DNA of 39,876 bases from Candidatus Aquabacterium excrementipullorum. GTDB lineage: Bacteria; Pseudomonadota; Gammaproteobacteria; Burkholderiales; Burkholderiaceae_C. This document shows positions 9,277 through 16,276 of the stretch, piece after piece. The stretch spans positions 1 to 39,876 of the forward strand of contig DXIO01000100.1 in NCBI GenBank assembly GCA_019112875.1, given 5' to 3'. The position numbers were made by a program, and so were the translations under genes. Below the pieces are notes generated by a model. The model searched no databases. It worked only from the letters and a program-made list of their open reading frames with translations, and was not told the DNA's origin. Within the stretch, counting starts at the first letter, position 1. The number at the start of each line of letters is the position of its first letter.

Positions 9277-10524
9277 TCACTTCGCGGCCGGAGCCGATGC
9301 GGGGGCCGAGGCTTGCGAGGCGGCGCCGGCAGGCGGCGGGGTCCAGGGCACGGCCTTCACCGGCGCTTTCGGGCGCACCTTCTGGAAGCCGTCGACCATG
9401 ACCTGCTCGCCCGCCTTGAGGCCTTCGGTCACCACCCACTGGTTGCCCAGGGCGCCGCCAAGCTTGACCGGGCGCGTGGACACCTGGCCCTGTGGGTCGA
9501 CCACCATCACGGTGTCGCCCTGCGCGCCCCGGGTCACGGCCTGCTGCGGAATCAGGATGCCGCCCTGCACCTGGGCCTGCTCCAGGCGCACGCGCACGTA
9601 CAGGCCAGGCAGCAGCGCGCCCTTGGGGTTGGGGAGCTCGGCACGCAGGCTGACCTGACCGGAGGTGCTGTCCACCGTCAGGTCCGTGAACAGCAGCTTG
9701 CCGCTCAGCGGGTACTCGGTGCCGTCGTCCAGCACCAGCTTGACGACCGCGCCCTGGGCGCCGGCCTTGGCCAGCTTGCCGCTCTGCATGGCACGCTGCA
9801 GGCGCAGCGCCTCGGAAGCCGACTGGGTGAAGTTCACGTAGAGCGGGTCGATCTGCTGCACGGTGGCCAGTTGGGTGGTATCGCCCTGCCCCACCAGCGC
9901 GCCCTCGGTGACCAGTGCACGGCCGATGCGGCCGCTGATCGGCGAGGTGACCGAGGCATAGCCCAGGTTGATCTGCGCTGTCTGCACCGAGGCCTTGGCG
10001 GCGGCCACGTCGGCCTGGGCCTGGCGGGCGGCAACCTGGGCATCCAGGAATTCCTGCGGGCTGACGGCCTTGGCTTCCTGCAGAGGCTTGTAGCGCTCCA
10101 CCAGGGCCGAGGCGGTGTTCAGATTGGCCTCGGCCTTCGCCTGGGTAGCGCGGGCGCTGTCATAGGCGGCCTGGTAGGTCGCGGGATCGATCTGGAACAG
10201 CAGCTGCCCGGCCTTCACATCCGAGCCTTCGGCGAAGACGCGCTTCTGCACGACGCCGGCCACACGGGCACGCACCTGCGCGACGCGGGAGGCTTCCAGG
10301 CGGCCAGGCAATTCGGTCACCAATGGCACGGTCTGAGGCTGCACGGTGACCACGCCGACCTGGGGCGCGGGCATCTGGCCGCCGGCCCCCTGCTTGTCGT
10401 CCTTTTTTCCGCAAGCACAGAGGAACGCCCCCAGGGCAACGGCGCAGACGGCGACGCCGGTCCAGCGCCAGGCCCGATGGGCTCCCAAGCCGGACGGTTG
10501 TTGTTGCTGTTGTCGCATGGCCAT
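9277..10524 (-). CDS. RND efflux periplasmic adaptor (AcrA/MexA-type lipoprotein)
   Basis: This membrane fusion protein links the RND permease to the outer-membrane duct. The 415-residue product has a short Gln-rich cytosolic start and one hydrophobic segment ending in lipobox LCAC (Cys38). Then come the classic adaptor blocks: PQVGVVTVQPQTVPLVTELPGR (barrel-sandwich), KAGQLLFQIDPATYQAAYDSA, an alpha-hairpin of about 60-70 residues with RYKPLQEAKAVSPQEFLDA, LGYASVTSPISGRIGRALVTEGALV, and the beta-barrel segment DPLYVNFTQS. An in-frame GTG at 10533 exists, but the ATG at 10524 follows GAGGTGG at good spacing. It is the first gene of the pump operon, directly downstream of the AcrR-like operator. 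The Ala/Pro/Ser tail is low complexity. Confidence 0.95.
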   Translation of the reverse strand: MAMRQQQQQPSGLGAHRAWRWTGVAVCAVALGAFLCACGKKDDKQGAGGQMPAPQVGVVTVQPQTVPLVTELPGRLEASRVAQVRARVAGVVQKRVFAEGSDVKAGQLLFQIDPATYQAAYDSARATQAKAEANLNTASALVERYKPLQEAKAVSPQEFLDAQVAARQAQADVAAAKASVQTAQINLGYASVTSPISGRIGRALVTEGALVGQGDTTQLATVQQIDPLYVNFTQSASEALRLQRAMQSGKLAKAGAQGAVVKLVLDDGTEYPLSGKLLFTDLTVDSTSGQVSLRAELPNPKGALLPGLYVRVRLEQAQVQGGILIPQQAVTRGAQGDTVMVVDPQGQVSTRPVKLGGALGNQWVVTEGLKAGEQVMVDGFQKVRPKAPVKAVPWTPPPAGAASQASAPASAPAAK

Positions 10525-10579
10525 GGATCCCACCTCGTCAAAAAAAGAGATTGCTTAGTCAATCAACGCAGAGGGAATA

Positions 10580-10603
10580 TACATACATTCTTGAATGTAT
10601 GCA
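10580..10603. promoter_or_regulatory. AcrR-type operator palindrome between pump operon and repressor
   Basis: A 24-base near-perfect palindrome has half-sites TACATACATTC and GAATGTATGCA separated by TT. It lies between the divergent efflux operon and the TetR-family gene. As remembered, the E. coli AcrR operator of acrAB has the same architecture and differs at only about three positions. A TATATT hexamer overlapping its left edge on the minus strand could be the pump promoter -10 element, in which case repressor binding would block it. This is an expected rather than measured binding site. Confidence 0.8.
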
Positions 10604-10620
10604 TGAATCTGCCTGACAAT
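10591..10620 (+). promoter_or_regulatory. Candidate promoter of the TetR/AcrR-type repressor gene
   Basis: TTGAAT (10591-10596) and GACAAT (10615-10620) are separated by 18 bases, resembling sigma-70 -35 and -10 elements, about 39 bases before the repressor ATG. The -35 hexamer lies inside the right half of the palindromic operator, which would give autorepression. This is a pattern match only. Confidence 0.4.
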
Positions 10621-10658
10621 ACTTGCAAACCTGAGGACATTGCCCCAAATCCCCAACG

Positions 10659-11276
10659 ATGAGACGCACCAAGGAAGACGCCCAGCTGACGCGAGAAAAG
10701 CTGCTGGACACCGCGGAAGTGGTGTTCAGCAGCAAGGGCGTGGCGCGCACCTCCCTGCAGGACATCGCGCAGGCGGCCGGTCTGACGCGGGGCGCCATCT
10801 ATTGGCATTTCCAGGACAAGGCCGCCTTGTTCAGCGCGATGATGGACCGCATCGTCACGCCCATGGAACAAGCGCTCAAAGACCTCACCGAGCACCCGGG
10901 CAAGGACCCGCTCGCCCAGGTCCGGGACGCCATGCTGGTATCCCTGCGCCTGATTTGCGAGGACGAGCGTACGCGCCGGGTGATGGGCATCGCCGTGCGG
11001 CAGGCGCCTTTCGTCGGCGAGATGGCGGGCGCGCTGGAGCGCCGGCTGGAAGTGCACCTGCGCTGCCGGGGCTACATCGAGAACGCCGTGCGCTCGGCCC
11101 AGTCGCTCGGGTTGGCGCAACCGGGCGTGTCGCCACGTGGCGTGGCCACATCCATCATGGCCGTGGTCACGGGCCTGATCGACCTCTGGATGCTGGAGCC
11201 CAGCCTGTTCCCGCTGGTCGAATCGGGCCAGGAAACCCTGGACGTCTACCTGGCCGGGCTCAAATCCGTCGGGTGA
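10659..11276 (+). CDS. TetR/AcrR-family efflux pump repressor
   Basis: This 205-residue one-component regulator is expected to repress the divergent RND pump and itself, and to be released by pump substrates. The N-terminal helix-turn-helix (about residues 30-55: TSLQDIAQAAGLTRGAIYWH, then FQDKAALF) is strongly AcrR/MexR2/TtgR-like, as is the start MRRTKEDAQLTREKLLDTAE. The C-terminal two-thirds is the ligand-binding, dimerising TetR domain of the AcrR type (for example the LYIGLIDLWML-like segment VVTGLIDLWMLEPSLFPL). It lies across the palindrome at 10580-10603 from the pump. Its last 31 bases overlap the 3' end of the convergent histidine phosphatase gene. In Burkholderia comparable repressors are BpeR or AmrR; orthology is not claimed. 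Confidence 0.93.
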   Translation: MRRTKEDAQLTREKLLDTAEVVFSSKGVARTSLQDIAQAAGLTRGAIYWHFQDKAALFSAMMDRIVTPMEQALKDLTEHPGKDPLAQVRDAMLVSLRLICEDERTRRVMGIAVRQAPFVGEMAGALERRLEVHLRCRGYIENAVRSAQSLGLAQPGVSPRGVATSIMAVVTGLIDLWMLEPSLFPLVESGQETLDVYLAGLKSVG

Positions 11277-11962
11277 ACGAAGGGGCCGGGCGCGCTGCCC
11301 GTGGTGGCCCCGTCGGTGGATTCGTCCAGGCCTTCGCCGCCAGGTTCGTCCAGGTGGCGAGTGTCGGCCCAGCCCACCAGGTTGAAGCCTTCGTCGGAAT
11401 GGATCAGGCGGTTGATGCTGGCGTTGGTGATCTGCCAGGAGCGCGGCGCCGACATGCCCACGTGCGTGGCCGCCCGGTAGAAGCAATCGAGCACGCCACC
11501 GTGCGCCACCAGCGCGATGGTTTGCCCGGGATGAGCCTGCGCCAGCCGGCGGGCCGTGCCCACGGCGCGTTCATAGAAGTGAACCAGCACCTCCCCGCCC
11601 TCGGGGCCGTAGTCGGGGTCGCGCTGGCGCCAGCGGCGAGCCTCTTCAGGCCACTGCGCGGAAATCTCGTCGTGCGTGAGGCCCTCGAAGCGGCCAAAAT
11701 GCCGTTCGCGCAAGCCCACATCGAGCTTCACCTGCAGGCCGCAGGCCCGGGCAATGGCCTCGGCCGTCTGGGAGGCACGCAGCAGATCGCTGCTGTAGAT
11801 GGCATCGATGCCTTCGTCGCGAAGGGCCAGCCCGGCTTGGCGCGCCTGCCACTGGCCCCGCTCGTTCAGCGGGATGTCGGTGTGGCCCTGGATGCGCGTG
11901 TCCAGGTTCCAGGCGGTTTCACCATGGCGGACGATGACCAGGCGGGTGACGGCATGTTGCAT
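11246..11962 (-). CDS. Histidine phosphatase family protein (phosphoglycerate mutase-like)
   Basis: A 238-residue cytosolic phosphatase of the RHG branch. The catalytic motif VRHGETAWN has the nucleophile His13; the acid/base Glu is in LRERHFGRFEG (about residue 86), the second catalytic His is in LVAHGGVLDCF (about residue 154), and the conserved Arg is in YSSDLLRASQTAEAI. This pattern fits the GpmB/CobC/PhoE-like group and not a true glycolytic mutase; the substrate is unknown. The ATG at 11962 is favoured over an in-frame TTG at 11992. Its ribosome site is weak. The C-terminal ~35 residues are Gly/Asp/Pro-rich and unlike the family; they are the part that overlaps the convergent repressor gene. 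It lies 60 bases after the DUF1840 gene. Confidence 0.93.
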   Translation of the reverse strand: MQHAVTRLVIVRHGETAWNLDTRIQGHTDIPLNERGQWQARQAGLALRDEGIDAIYSSDLLRASQTAEAIARACGLQVKLDVGLRERHFGRFEGLTHDEISAQWPEEARRWRQRDPDYGPEGGEVLVHFYERAVGTARRLAQAHPGQTIALVAHGGVLDCFYRAATHVGMSAPRSWQITNASINRLIHSDEGFNLVGWADTRHLDEPGGEGLDESTDGATTGSAPGPFVHPTDLSPAR

Positions 11963-12022
11963 CGCACCATGATGCCTGAAATCGCGCGCCAAGGTCGATG
12001 GCAGGCCCTTGCCGGATGCCCG

Positions 12023-12337
12023 TCAGACGCCCCAGACCACCGGTTCGTTGGCATCGAGCGAGCGCTGGATCATCTGCACCAGCGGCCAGGCACGGGTGCG
12101 CGGCGAGACGCGGTCTTCGGGCGCATCATCGTCGGCGGCATCGCCATCGACATCGGCGCTGGGCGTGGGCGGCTCTTCGGGCAGGCCTTGCAAGGTGGCC
12201 AGGGCGCGGGGCATGTCCTGGGGTTCCAGGATGCCCGGCTGGGCAGCGGTCTTGCCCAGCGTCTTGAGCAGGGCTTCGGCATGGGCGCTGACCATCAGCA
12301 GATCGGCGGCGGCTTTGCTCTTGAATTTGACGGACAC
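12023..12337 (-). CDS. DUF1840 domain-containing protein
   Basis: A small 104-residue cytosolic protein recognised as DUF1840 (PF08895) from the start VKFKSKAAADLLMVSAHAEA, LLKTLGK and the C-terminal TRAWPLVQMIQRSLDANEPV. The family is widespread in beta- and gammaproteobacteria, and no biochemical function is known to me. A central linker (about 55-75) is acidic (DVDGDAADDDAPED). The start is GTG, supported by GGAGG about ten bases upstream. It lies 27 bases after the coiled-coil gene and in the same orientation, so it may be the distal end of the ExbBD/TonB transcript or a separate unit. Confidence 0.85.
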   Translation of the reverse strand: MSVKFKSKAAADLLMVSAHAEALLKTLGKTAAQPGILEPQDMPRALATLQGLPEEPPTPSADVDGDAADDDAPEDRVSPRTRAWPLVQMIQRSLDANEPVVWGV

Positions 12338-12364
12338 TTTTCTTTTCCTCCAGGGTGGTCCGCC

Positions 12365-13048
12365 TCAAGGGCGGGCATCCACCGACGCCGAAGGCTCCTT
12401 GAAGCGTGCTGCGTCCAGCTTATCGCGGTATTGCGCCGCGGTGTTTTCGAGCCGGACACGGGCCATCTGAAAGAAGGGTTCCTGCACCGCCAGGGCTTCG
12501 GCCACACCCTTGGTCTCGTAGCGGTGCAGCAGCTCGGTGCCCAAGCCATACAACGCGGCGTTGTCGGTGCGGCACTGCGCATGGCGGGTTTCCAGGGCCT
12601 GCCGCTGCGCCTGCGCATCGGCGAGCACGGTGCGGTCCAGGCCCTGTTGCCGTTGGGCTTCGGCCTGCTGTGCCTGCAATGTGGCCGCCGCCTGCTCAAG
12701 CTGCTGCCTGAGCCGGGCATTCTCGTCGCGCACGCCCTGCAACTCGCTGGCCAGTGCCGTGGCGCGGCGCCCGGACTGCGCCGCCGCCGTCTTCTGTTGG
12801 CCGACATCCGCCTGCAAGGACTTGAGCGCCTGCTCCGCCTCGGCCCTCCCCTTGTCGGCCCGGCTCTGGGCCTGCTGCGACGACGCCTGCTCCTGCTGGA
12901 GCTGGCGAATCTGGAGGCGCAGGCGCTTGATCTGCTCCTGCTCCTTGTCCGACTGCGCATGGGCCGGGCTCAGCAGGCCACAGACCACCGCCAGGGCCAG
13001 CCCCTGCAGGCAGACGCCCAGGGTCCGTTTCAACTCAGAAGCGCACAT
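12365..13048 (-). CDS. Exported coiled-coil protein of the ExbBD-TonB/porin cluster
   Basis: A 227-residue protein with a signal peptide (MCASELKRTLGVCLQGLALA to SPAHA-QS). A long Gln/Glu/Ala/Arg-rich coiled coil follows (about 32-150), with heptad-like runs such as IKRLRLQIRQLQQEQ and ENARLRQQLEQAAATLQ. A short globular end contains CRTDNAALYGLGTELLHRYE and PFFQMARVRLENTAAQYRD. It is predicted to be periplasmic. Its start overlaps the stop of the porin gene by 14 bases, so the two are translationally coupled. This type of short coiled-coil protein recurs beside putative porins and ExbBD genes, but I know no function. It could be a periplasmic adaptor or scaffold for the TonB complex; that is inference. 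Confidence 0.8.
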   Translation of the reverse strand: MCASELKRTLGVCLQGLALAVVCGLLSPAHAQSDKEQEQIKRLRLQIRQLQQEQASSQQAQSRADKGRAEAEQALKSLQADVGQQKTAAAQSGRRATALASELQGVRDENARLRQQLEQAAATLQAQQAEAQRQQGLDRTVLADAQAQRQALETRHAQCRTDNAALYGLGTELLHRYETKGVAEALAVQEPFFQMARVRLENTAAQYRDKLDAARFKEPSASVDARP

Positions 13049-14759
13049 TCAGATCCACCTGCAACGTGTTGACCTTGTACGAGGCATTGGGATAGTTGCC
13101 GTTGAGCGGCGTGTCCAGGCTCTCGGCCGCGAGGTAGCGCAGGGCCAGGGCCGTGTTGCGGTACAGGCCATAGTTCAGGCCCAGGCTGTAGCCCCGCAGG
13201 TTCGTACCGCCCAGCCCCATGTCGCTGTCGGTGAAGGCGTCGAGCACGGCATCCGATCCCACGTGCCGGTAGGCGAACTGCACCTGCCAGTCGTGCAGGT
13301 CCTGCACGTCGGTGGCGCCCAGGGCCAGCTTCAGCTGGTAGCCATCGCGGCGGCCACCCGGGTCGACGTTGCCATAGAAGGCCGCGGCGGCCCGCTTGTG
13401 GAAGTCGGATGAACTGAACGCCGTGTTGTTGGCGTACTCGGCCGCCACCATGATGTTGAACGGGCTGAAGTGGGTGAACTCCGCGGAGGCCGTCAGCACC
13501 ACGGGCTTGAACTGGTAGGCCAGGCCCCAGGTCGCGCGGATCACATCGCTGTTGAACGTGAGCAGGGGATTGGTTTCGAAGACCGTGTTGCCCCGCTGGC
13601 GCAGCCCCGAGGGATATTCGTACTGGCCGTACTGGTTGCCCACCGAGATGCCGTCGCTCAGCAGCGTGTAGTCCTTGTCGGACCGGCCTTCGAGGTTGTT
13701 GTAGCTGTAATAGGCCAGGCCCAGCTTGACCCGCGTGCGCGCGCCGAAATCCAGGGAAGCTCCCAGCTGGGCGCCCCACAGCGACCGGGAGTTTCGGGTA
13801 GGCGACGTCGATTCACGCAGAGGGAAATAGCCCAGCGTCAAGAAGGGCGAGAAGCCGTCGTTCGCCTCCGGGCGGCGGAAGGTGGTGGCGAAGCCTTCGA
13901 AGTTGAGGTTCTCGTTCCACGTCATCTCGGTGCTGAACCAGGGATTGGGAATGCGCCCGCCCTGGATGCTGACCCACTCCGCCGGATCGATGCGCACGAA
14001 GGCGCGGTCGACGAACAGCTGGTACTTGTTGAAGTTCTGCCCCAGCGTCTGGTTGGTGGACACGCGGTCTGTCTCGCTGCCCGTGGCCAGCCGCACGCCG
14101 ACACCCACCTCATCGGTCACCTTGGCCGTGAGCCCCAGGCGCATGCGCAGGCGTTCGCGGCTGCGCGACGACGTGGTGTCGGCCGAAGGCAGCAGGTCAC
14201 CGGAATCGTTGACCGCATAGCGCGCGAAATCCGGGGAGCGGCTCACGCCATTGGCATTGAGCACATCGGCGATCACGTAGGTGGACGCCGGGGTGTTGCC
14301 GCTGTTCTGGCTGTCGCGCTGGTAGCGCACGCGCATGTCGCCATCGATCTTGATGCGGTTGATCCACGTGGGCGCGTTGGGCACGCCCCAGCGCTCCGCC
14401 CGTGCCTGGGCCACGACCTCTTCCTTGACCTGGTCGCGGATCTGCGCGCGCACGCTTTCCGGCACATAGGGCACGCGCAGCACCGGCTTGCCGTCGGCCG
14501 TCACGCTCGGCTTGCCGGCCGTGTCGGCAGGCGCGGTGGACGCCGAGGCCTGGGCCTTCTCACGCGCCGCGCGGATGAGCGCATCGGCCTTCTCGCGGCT
14601 CAGCACACCCTGGTCCACCAGCGCGTCGATCAGGGCCTGCGTGGTCTGGCGCAAGGCCTCAAGCGACTCGCGTTCGTCCGCATGGGCGGGCGCGGCGCAG
14701 GCGGCGGCCAGGGCCATCGCGGTCATGGCCGGTCGAAAGAAGGGGTAACGGATGATCAT
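13035..14759 (-). CDS. Putative outer-membrane porin (Porin_5-like)
   Basis: A 574-residue outer-membrane beta-barrel resembling the putative porin family Porin_5 (PF16930). The signal peptide ends PAHA-DE. A helical segment at about 28-72 (RQTTQALIDALVDQGVLSRE, KADALIRAAREKA) probably forms a periplasmic coiled coil. The stretch NAPTWINRIKIDGDMRVRYQ opens the barrel. The remainder alternates aromatic and polar residues, and the chain ends LNVRF with the C-terminal Phe expected of BAM substrates. It follows tonB by 22 bases and overlaps the coiled-coil gene. The link with ExbBD/TonB suggests TonB-assisted uptake or release, but there is no plug domain and no clear TonB box. Ligand unknown. 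Confidence 0.85.
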   Translation of the reverse strand: MIIRYPFFRPAMTAMALAAACAAPAHADERESLEALRQTTQALIDALVDQGVLSREKADALIRAAREKAQASASTAPADTAGKPSVTADGKPVLRVPYVPESVRAQIRDQVKEEVVAQARAERWGVPNAPTWINRIKIDGDMRVRYQRDSQNSGNTPASTYVIADVLNANGVSRSPDFARYAVNDSGDLLPSADTTSSRSRERLRMRLGLTAKVTDEVGVGVRLATGSETDRVSTNQTLGQNFNKYQLFVDRAFVRIDPAEWVSIQGGRIPNPWFSTEMTWNENLNFEGFATTFRRPEANDGFSPFLTLGYFPLRESTSPTRNSRSLWGAQLGASLDFGARTRVKLGLAYYSYNNLEGRSDKDYTLLSDGISVGNQYGQYEYPSGLRQRGNTVFETNPLLTFNSDVIRATWGLAYQFKPVVLTASAEFTHFSPFNIMVAAEYANNTAFSSSDFHKRAAAAFYGNVDPGGRRDGYQLKLALGATDVQDLHDWQVQFAYRHVGSDAVLDAFTDSDMGLGGTNLRGYSLGLNYGLYRNTALALRYLAAESLDTPLNGNYPNASYKVNTLQVDLNVRF

Positions 14760-14781
14760 GATCTTGTCGGGAAAAGGCCGG

Positions 14782-15438
14782 TCAGCCCGTCAGGCGGTTG
14801 GTCAGTTGCAGGCGCATGGGCCACGCCATGTTGGGAGGCGGGGTCACGCGGAACCCCTGGAAGCGCGCAAGGGCCTTGCGCAACTGGTTGTCGAGCTCGT
14901 CGTTGCCGCTGCTGCTTTGCAGTTCGAAACGCTCGATGCTGCCGTCGGCACGCAACCACAGGGCGATGGGCAGCCTGTAGTCGGCCACGCGCCGGAGGCT
15001 GTCGTCGCGGTTGAGGTAGGCGTTGAGCTCGCGCTTGGCAGCATTGCCGTAATTCAGGGCCGACATGCGGTCGGCCAGCGTGCCGCCACCGCCCGTGCCA
15101 ATCGCCCCGCCCTTGTAGTCGTTGCCGACGCTCCCGGCCGAGAAGGCGCTGGGGCCGTCTCCCGCAGCGCCTTCCATCTTGAGCTGCTGGGGTTCGGGCG
15201 GCGCATCGACAGGCTTGGGCTGCTCCTGAGGTTGAGGCTTTTCCTCGGGCTTGGGCTCGGGCTTCTTCTCTTCCTTGGGCGGTGGCGGCGGCGGTGGCGG
15301 CGTGTCGGGCAGCACCGCGATCTTCACGGTCTGCCGCTTGGGGCCGGCGCTGCCTTTGCCCATCTGCTGGTAGACGACATGGCCGAGGATGAGCAGGCCC
15401 AGCACGAGCACGGCGGGCACGATGAAGCGCTTGGCCAT
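14782..15438 (-). CDS. TonB-family energy transducer
   Basis: A 218-residue TonB-like protein that would transmit proton-motive force from ExbBD to an outer-membrane partner. It has a single N-terminal membrane anchor (VPAVLVLGLLILGHVVYQQM), then a Pro-rich periplasm-spanning region with an uninterrupted run of eight prolines and Lys/Glu-Pro repeats (about 46-85). A Gly/Ser/Ala linker leads to a C-terminal TonB domain (about 135-218) including LPIALWLRADGSIERFELQS and LRKALARFQGFRVTPPPNM. The start is one base after the stop of the second exbD (TGA-G-ATG), indicating tight coupling. Its spanning region is short compared with E. coli TonB. Confidence 0.88.
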   Translation of the reverse strand: MAKRFIVPAVLVLGLLILGHVVYQQMGKGSAGPKRQTVKIAVLPDTPPPPPPPPKEEKKPEPKPEEKPQPQEQPKPVDAPPEPQQLKMEGAAGDGPSAFSAGSVGNDYKGGAIGTGGGGTLADRMSALNYGNAAKRELNAYLNRDDSLRRVADYRLPIALWLRADGSIERFELQSSSGNDELDNQLRKALARFQGFRVTPPPNMAWPMRLQLTNRLTG

Positions 15439-15439
15439 C

Positions 15440-15841
15440 TCAGGTCCCGATCCTGGACGTGACCAAGCCCATGGCCACCCCCAGCTTGTTGCACAGGTCG
15501 ATCACGGCAACCACCTCGGCGTATTGCGCGCGCGCATCGCCCTTGATGGCCACGCTCATCTTGGGATCGCGCTGCCTGGCCTGCTGCAGTTCGCCCTCCA
15601 GCTGGGTCAGCGTCACGGGCACGCCGTTGGCCATCAACTGGCCGCCTGGCATCACCTGCACCACCTTGAGCTCATGCTTCTCGGTGCTAGGTGTGTTGCT
15701 GGGCTTGGGCATGCTGATGTTGAGGCCTTGCACCGAGGCCGTGGTCATCAGGATGAACACGACCAGCAGCACATAGGCCAGGTCCAGCATGGGCGTGACG
15801 TTGATCGAGTCGTAGGGCTTGGTTTCGTTCTGCAGCTGCAT
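15440..15841 (-). CDS. exbD: ExbD/TolR biopolymer transport protein (second copy)
   Basis: A 133-residue inner-membrane protein that forms the proton-conducting core with ExbB. It has a short cytosolic start, one transmembrane helix carrying the essential proton-carrying Asp (Asp20 in INVTPMLDLAYVLLVVF), and a periplasmic domain ending DLCNKLGVAMGLVTSRIGT. GAGGGG lies about six bases before the ATG, and the gene is ten bases after the first exbD. Its helix is almost identical to the first copy (about 96% at DNA level over 77 bases), while the periplasmic domains have diverged, pointing to a tandem duplication. Heteromeric ExbD1/ExbD2 complexes are possible. Confidence 0.93.
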   Translation of the reverse strand: MQLQNETKPYDSINVTPMLDLAYVLLVVFILMTTASVQGLNISMPKPSNTPSTEKHELKVVQVMPGGQLMANGVPVTLTQLEGELQQARQRDPKMSVAIKGDARAQYAEVVAVIDLCNKLGVAMGLVTSRIGT

Positions 15842-15851
15842 CTCGTGCCCC

Positions 15852-16259
15852 TCACTGCACGCGCTTGGTGGCCAGGCCGATCTCGGTGATGTCCAGGCGC
15901 TTGGCGATCTCCAGCACCTGCATGACCTTCTCGTACTGCGCCGCCGCGTCCGCCTTCAGCACCACGGGCAGGGCCGGGTTGGCGGCCTTGTACTGCGCCA
16001 GCGTGCTCTGCAACTCGTCCAGGCTCACGGGGTAGGCATCCAGGTAGACCTGCCCGTCGGCCGTGATGGTGATGCCCTTGGTCTGCGGCTTGGCCAGGTT
16101 GTTGGCCGCCTGTGTGAGCGGGGGCGCGACCTTCACGCCCTGCACCGAGGCCGTGGTCATGATGATGAACACCACCAGCAGCACATAGGCCAGGTCCAGC
16201 ATGGGCGTGACGTTGATGTCGTCGTACGCCTGCAGCTCGCCTTTGACATCACCGGCCAT
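15852..16259 (-). CDS. exbD: ExbD/TolR biopolymer transport protein (first copy)
   Basis: A 135-residue ExbD with the conserved Asp22 in DINVTPMLDLAYVLLVVFII, one transmembrane helix and a periplasmic domain (ITITADGQVYLDAYPVSLDE, VVLKADAAAQYEKVMQVLEI). It lies 17 bases after the ExbB-domain gene, with CGGAG before its ATG. Paired with the following second exbD, it would form the proton channel with the DUF2341-ExbB fusion. Its periplasmic part is clearly distinct from the second copy, suggesting different contacts and not simple redundancy. Confidence 0.93.
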   Translation of the reverse strand: MAGDVKGELQAYDDINVTPMLDLAYVLLVVFIIMTTASVQGVKVAPPLTQAANNLAKPQTKGITITADGQVYLDAYPVSLDELQSTLAQYKAANPALPVVLKADAAAQYEKVMQVLEIAKRLDITEIGLATKRVQ

Positions 16260-16276
16260 CGCGCACTCCGGCCCGT

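Noticed and set aside
10640..13072. Plus-strand 810-codon frame running through the repressor, phosphatase, DUF1840 and coiled-coil genes
   Set aside because: It crosses four well-supported genes in another frame or strand and encodes no recognisable motif.
13470..15014. Plus-strand open frame of 514 codons opposite the porin and tonB genes
   Set aside because: Composition is that of an antisense shadow, it crosses two real genes and has no credible start or homology.
14782..15438. TolA instead of TonB for the Pro-rich protein
   Set aside because: No long Ala/Lys helical domain is present; a Pro-rich spacer and a TonB-like C-terminal domain next to ExbBD favour TonB, and no tolB/pal genes are nearby.
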